Shown piece by piece: positions 60,590 to 64,000 of a stretch of 64,000 nt of DNA. The notes below the pieces were generated by a model. It made no database searches, was not told the origin of the DNA, and saw only the letters and a program-made list of their open reading frames with translations. Position numbers and translations under genes: made by a program. The stretch lies in assembly GCA_015055835.1 (NCBI GenBank), contig SVHJ01000002.1, positions 1 through 64,000 on the forward strand. The letters run 5' to 3'. The number at the start of each line of letters is the position of its first letter. The first letter of the stretch is position 1. This DNA is from Clostridiales bacterium (GTDB lineage: Bacteria; Bacillota; Clostridia; Christensenellales; Borkfalkiaceae).

Positions 60590-61462
60590 TTATAAAAACA
60601 TTTTTAATTTATCGTGAACAACGGTAACTTCAAACGGAATATTTTCATAAAGTTCGCCGTCAACGTTAATAACTAGTGGAATTTCACTTTCAATTTTAAT
60701 TTTTTCAGTTAGTTCCATTTTAGTGGTTGGGTATTCTAAAATTTTACCCTTTTTAAGCTGAATAAACGCACCTGGTATTTTAGCCTTTTTAATTTCCCCA
60801 ACGGTAACAAAATTAAGTTTACCATCAAAAGGGTCGGCATCTTTACAAATAGGTATTCCACCACCAAATAAAGAGCCGTTTGCAACACAGGCTAAAAATG
60901 AAACGTAATCTTTCTTTTCGCCGTTAAACTCTGCTGAAAAACTACTATAATCAAAATTAAAAAGAGTTTGAACTAAAGCCACCGTGTAGCTCATCTTATT
61001 TTTCTTTTTCTTTTTTTGATATCTTTTCAAAACTTCAACGTCAATACCTGCGCCAATAATGTTTATACCACGAGTGGTTGGCATTTGCATATAGTCAACG
61101 AATTTTTTGTTACCTTGTAAAATAATATCAAGCGCCTTTTCAATATCTAAAGGAAGATTTAACCTAGTAGCAAAGTCGTTACCAGTACCACAAGGAATTA
61201 ACCCTAAAGTAACCTTGTCAAAATCAATTAAACCCCTAACAACCTCACTAAGCGTACCGTCGCCACCAACAGCAATAACGTTAGTTGCGCCGTTTTTAAT
61301 AATTTCCGTAGTAAGTTCGGTTGCGTGTTGTGGATAATTAGTTAAATGAATTTTGAAGTCAACCCCAGCTGTTTTACACTTATTTTCTATTTTACTAACA
61401 GTTTTTTCTAATTTTTTGCCCTTTTTATCCCCAGCAATAGGGTTTACAATAAAATCTATCAT
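60590..61462 (-). CDS. diacylglycerol kinase family lipid kinase (DgkB/YegS-like)
   Basis: The 290 residues open with FIVNPIAGDKKGKK, carry the nucleotide motif VGGDGTLSEVV near 64, IPCGTGNDFATRLNLP near 87, and a C-terminal beta domain ending in VINVDGELYENIPFEV. It phosphorylates diacylglycerol or a related lipid for phospholipid recycling. The substrate is not fixed by sequence. It is monocistronic and divergent from cca. Confidence 0.9.
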   Translation of the reverse strand: MIDFIVNPIAGDKKGKKLEKTVSKIENKCKTAGVDFKIHLTNYPQHATELTTEIIKNGATNVIAVGGDGTLSEVVRGLIDFDKVTLGLIPCGTGNDFATRLNLPLDIEKALDIILQGNKKFVDYMQMPTTRGINIIGAGIDVEVLKRYQKKKKKNKMSYTVALVQTLFNFDYSSFSAEFNGEKKDYVSFLACVANGSLFGGGIPICKDADPFDGKLNFVTVGEIKKAKIPGAFIQLKKGKILEYPTTKMELTEKIKIESEIPLVINVDGELYENIPFEVTVVHDKLKMFL

Positions 61463-61535
61463 CTTTTGAAATTCCTTATAGATTTATTTTATAATAATTG
61501 TGCAAAAAACACAAGTTATATGCTATAATATTTTT

Positions 61536-62897
61536 ATGAAAGTTTTCGTAAATAAAAAATTACAAAAGTTATCCACCCTTTTAGACGGCAATATTTATAT
61601 TGTCGGTGGGTTTACACGCAATTTTTTAATAACGGGAAAGCCTTCAGGGGATATCGATTTAGCAACCCCACTTAAAAAGGAAGAACTTTTACCTAAAATA
61701 AAAGAACTTTTTACCAAAATAGCCGAATACGAAAACACGGGAACTATAAAATTTAGCGACGAAGAAACTAATGAAGATTTTGAACTTACCACCTTTAGAA
61801 AGGAAAGTTATAGAAAAGGTGGCACTCACACACCTGAAAAGATAGAATTTACAACCGATATAACTGAAGATGCAAAAAGGCGTGATTTTAAGATAAACGC
61901 TATTTATTACGATATTAAAGAGGACAAAATAATTGACCCACTAGGTGGGATAGAGGATATAAAAAATAAAACCATATCAACCACAAGTAGTGATAGGGAA
62001 GTCTTTTCAGAAGACGGGCTTAGACTTATGCGCCTAGCAAGGTTAAAGGGAGAACTTGGCTTTGAAATAGAAGAAAAAACCCTTTTAGAGGCCAAAAAAT
62101 ACGCTAAAAACATACTTGACATATCAAAAGAAAGAATTTTTGACGAGTTAAATAAAATTTTAGTAGCCGATACTAAATATCCTTTTTCACCAAAGTATGC
62201 GCACTACGACGCATTAATGGTATTAAACGAAACTAGGGTGCTTGATTATATAATTCCAGAGTTAACTGAAGGCAGATTTATGGAACAACGAAAAGATTTT
62301 CATAAATACGACGTTTTAACCCACTCTTTAAAATCCGTTCAATACGCAGATAAAAGCATAAGACTAACAGCCCTTTTACACGACGTTGGCAAGCCTTATT
62401 GTATGAAAAAGTTTTCTAAATACCACGAACACGCAAAGTACGGCGAAATTATTGCAGGTAAAATATTAAATAGGTTAAAAGCCCCAAAAAAGGTTACAGA
62501 AAAAACAAAGCGTTTAATTTCTCTACATATGCTTGATATGAAAGAGGAAATGAAAGAAAATAAAATTCGCCGTTATATCGCCTTAAATGCCGATATATTT
62601 AACGAACTTATGCTACTTAAACAAGCCGATTTTACTGCTTGTAAAGATGATTTTTCAATAAATCAAACGGTTATAAAATGGCGTAATATTTATAAAAAAA
62701 TGAAAGAAGAAAATCTTCCTTTAAGCATAAAGGAACTAAAAATTTCAGGGGAAGATTTAATAGGAATAGTTCCCGATAAAAAAATAGGGCTTATATTAAA
62801 AGAACTTCTTTTTTACGCGTTAAACGATAAAAACAACAACCAAAAAGAAAAACTTATTAAAGAGGCTATTAGGTTAAAAGAGCGTTTTGACGATTAA
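61536..62897 (+). CDS. cca: CCA-adding tRNA nucleotidyltransferase family protein
   Basis: The 453 residues have the class II nucleotidyltransferase head (YIVGGFTRNFLITGKPSGDI with DLAT after it, near 20-45). RRDFKINAIYYD and EDGLRLMRLARLKGELGF follow, plus an HD domain (LLHDVGKPYCM near 285). Most tRNA genes here encode CCA, so it would act mainly in repair. ATG 61536 has no SD. A TATAAT ends 6 nt before it, so the mRNA may be leaderless. The frame extends to 61500, but that start is upstream of the -10. Confidence 0.92.
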   Translation: MKVFVNKKLQKLSTLLDGNIYIVGGFTRNFLITGKPSGDIDLATPLKKEELLPKIKELFTKIAEYENTGTIKFSDEETNEDFELTTFRKESYRKGGTHTPEKIEFTTDITEDAKRRDFKINAIYYDIKEDKIIDPLGGIEDIKNKTISTTSSDREVFSEDGLRLMRLARLKGELGFEIEEKTLLEAKKYAKNILDISKERIFDELNKILVADTKYPFSPKYAHYDALMVLNETRVLDYIIPELTEGRFMEQRKDFHKYDVLTHSLKSVQYADKSIRLTALLHDVGKPYCMKKFSKYHEHAKYGEIIAGKILNRLKAPKKVTEKTKRLISLHMLDMKEEMKENKIRRYIALNADIFNELMLLKQADFTACKDDFSINQTVIKWRNIYKKMKEENLPLSIKELKISGEDLIGIVPDKKIGLILKELLFYALNDKNNNQKEKLIKEAIRLKERFDD

Positions 62898-62941
62898 AAC
62901 GCCTAAAAAATTAAACATTTTAAATAAAATGGTAAAAATAA

Positions 62942-62970
62942 TTGACAATTTTTGCTCTTTTTGTTATTAT
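62942..62970 (+). promoter_or_regulatory. promoter of rpsF-ssb-rpsR
   Basis: TTGACA (62942-62947), 17-nt spacer, TATTAT (62965-62970). Confidence 0.75.
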
Positions 62971-62981
62971 AATTAAACCTT

Positions 62982-63018
62982 GCTTATATTTCGTATATAA
63001 GCCGAATAAGTCCGGGAG
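62982..63018 (+). promoter_or_regulatory. candidate S6:S18 autoregulatory leader
   Basis: The hairpin GCTTATAT/ATATAAGC (62982-62989, 62995-63002) is followed by CCGAATAAGTCCGGGAGG, which contains the rpsF SD. The known S6:S18-binding leader uses a CCG trinucleotide beside a helix to mimic 16S rRNA, which this resembles. Exact structural agreement was not tested. Confidence 0.45.
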
Positions 63019-63028
63019 GTAAAAGAAT

Positions 63029-63307
63029 ATGACTAAATATGAAATGCTTTACATCTTAGCTCCAGAAGTAGAAGATGAAGCTAAAGAAGTCATCATTAAA
63101 AAAATCGAAGAGTTAGTAGCATCTAACGGTGCCGTTGAAAAGACGGATAAATGGGGTATGAAGAAACTTCAATATCCTATCAACTACAAGACTGAAGGTT
63201 TTTACGTTTTAATGACTTTCGAAGCTGAACCAACTTTTATTAAAGAACTTCAAAGAGTTGCAGGCATCACCGATGGAATCATGAGAACTTTGATTACAAA
63301 AAGATAA
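63029..63307 (+). CDS. rpsF: 30S ribosomal protein S6
   Basis: The 92-residue protein begins KYEMLYILAPEVEDEAKEV and has the S6 core WGMKKLQYPINYKTEGFYVL. It pairs with S18 on the platform of the small subunit. It is first in the conserved rpsF-ssb-rpsR operon, with GGGAGG 8-9 nt before the ATG. Confidence 0.96.
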   Translation: MTKYEMLYILAPEVEDEAKEVIIKKIEELVASNGAVEKTDKWGMKKLQYPINYKTEGFYVLMTFEAEPTFIKELQRVAGITDGIMRTLITKR

Positions 63308-63325
63308 ACTGCGGAGATAAAAAAT

Positions 63326-63742
63326 ATGAATAAAGTAATTTTAATTGGTAATTTAACAAGAGATCCAGAATTAAGTGAAACTCCTAACGGAACAGCCGTT
63401 TGCAGATTTGCTATTGCCGTTTCAAGAAACTATGCTAATAGTGAAGGCAGTAGAGAAACTGATTTCTTTAACGTAACTGCGTGGAGAGGATTAGCTGAAA
63501 CTTGTTCTAAATATTTAAACAAAGGCAATAAAGTTGCCGTAGTTGGTAGTTTACAAACTCGTTCTTATGAAGACAAGGACGGCATTAAGAGAAACGTTAT
63601 TGACGTTGTTGCAAGTGAAATTGAGTTTTTATCTCAAAAAAACAGTAATGGCGACGATAAAGGTTTTGATGGTGACGTTGCGCCTGCAAGAACGGTTAGA
63701 CCTACTTTAGAACCTATCGATGATGATAAATTACCTTTCTAG
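63326..63742 (+). CDS. ssb: single-stranded DNA-binding protein
   Basis: The 138-residue OB-fold protein opens with NKVILIGNLTRDPELSETPN and contains FFNVTAWRGLAETC and VVGSLQTRSYEDKDG. The short linker ends in the acidic tip LEPIDDDKLPF, which recruits repair and replication proteins. The C-terminal linker is shorter than in B. subtilis SsbA (about 170 residues). It lies between the S6 and S18 genes. Confidence 0.96.
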   Translation: MNKVILIGNLTRDPELSETPNGTAVCRFAIAVSRNYANSEGSRETDFFNVTAWRGLAETCSKYLNKGNKVAVVGSLQTRSYEDKDGIKRNVIDVVASEIEFLSQKNSNGDDKGFDGDVAPARTVRPTLEPIDDDKLPF

Positions 63743-63760
63743 TAAAAAAGGAGATTAAAG

Positions 63761-64000
63761 ATGGAAGAAAATAAAGTTAAGAAATTTGTAAAAAAAGCAC
63801 CTAGAAAAAAGGTTTGTGCTTTCTGCCAAAACAAAACTGACGTTATCGACTATAAAGACGTTGCTGTTTTAAGAAGATACATTACTGAAAAGGGTAAGAT
63901 TTTACCAAGAAGAATGACTGGCGTTTGTGCTAAACACCAAAGAGTTCTAGCTAATGCTATCAAAAAGGCAAGAATTGCAGATTTATTACCATTCAAGGGT
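63761..64000 (+). CDS. rpsR: 30S ribosomal protein S18, 3' end cut by window
   Basis: The first 80 residues are present, including the S18 core [20 protein letters not shown] then [15 protein letters not shown] and the near-terminal LLPFKG. It keeps Cys pairs CAFC and CAKH, the zinc-binding form of S18, whereas Bacillus S18 lacks these. GGAG precedes the ATG. Only a few residues should be missing. Confidence 0.95.
   Translation, partial: MEENKVKKFVKKAPRKKVCAFCQNKTDVIDYKDVAVLRRYITEKGKILPRRMTGVCAKHQRVLANAIKKARIADLLPFKG

Overview
The window looks like a chromosomal segment of a low-GC, probably spore-forming Bacillota (Clostridia-like) bacterium, most likely an uncultured lineage. The evidence is strong A+T bias, Shine-Dalgarno (SD) sequences of the AGGAG type, many TTGACA-17-TATAAT promoters, TGA used as a stop, a YyaC/DUF1256 spore-protease-like gene, Soj/Spo0J-type ParAB with consensus parS sites, and a class 1B PyrD/PyrK pair. 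No species name can be supported from the sequence alone.

Layout. 1-600: end of an unknown gene and a tRNA-Glu/tRNA-Met pair. 0.7-9.3 kb: a leftward pyrimidine operon pyrC-carB-pyrK-pyrD-pyrF-pyrE-pyrB, with a consensus promoter and a terminator/antiterminator leader. 9.4-17.2 kb: a leftward arginine operon argG-argH-argC-argJ-argB-argD-argF. Together these make UMP and arginine de novo, but carA is absent from both. 17.5-21.5 kb: an accessory stretch next to tRNA-fMet with an AbiH-like phage-defence gene, a fragment of an MmeI-like DNA methyltransferase, a truncated WYL regulator and an unknown gene. 21.7-29.6 kb: tilS-hpt, a LOG-family gene, a reduced enolpyruvyl-transferase-like gene, recF, then divergent dnaA-mnmG and RNase P RNA. 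Transcription is mainly leftward before recF and mainly rightward after dnaA, as expected near a replication origin.

29.7-39.4 kb: a mosaic of rubrerythrin, Lgt-like, small regulators, an M20 peptidase, radC-gltX, a TetR locus, yyaC and a CvpA-family gene. 39.4-40.4 kb: a 1-kb AT-rich gap with three parS sites, followed by ftsH, parA, parB, nfeD and an SPFH gene. 45.6-55.8 kb: a DUF2156-GNAT fusion, two paralogous AraC regulators, ppa, serS, a DeoR regulator, and a cysE-cysS-alaS cluster with an unusually short AlaRS. 55.8-57.4 kb: tRNA-Arg(ACG) followed by three tandem ~190-200 bp hairpin-rich units, each ending in a copy of the tRNA 3' end, then a divergent XRE-regulator/two-small-ORF locus. 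57.5-64 kb: mntP, pgsA, an L-lactate permease, a diacylglycerol kinase-like gene, a CCA-adding enzyme and rpsF-ssb-rpsR.

The strongest candidate for something undescribed is the tRNA-Arg-anchored cassette array (55,951-56,538). Other points worth attention are an identical 17-bp palindrome upstream of the DeoR gene and of the lactate permease, the PyrB-PyrI-zinc-domain fusion, the compact AlaRS, the single-domain MurA/AroA-like protein beside recF, and several genes that look leaderless.
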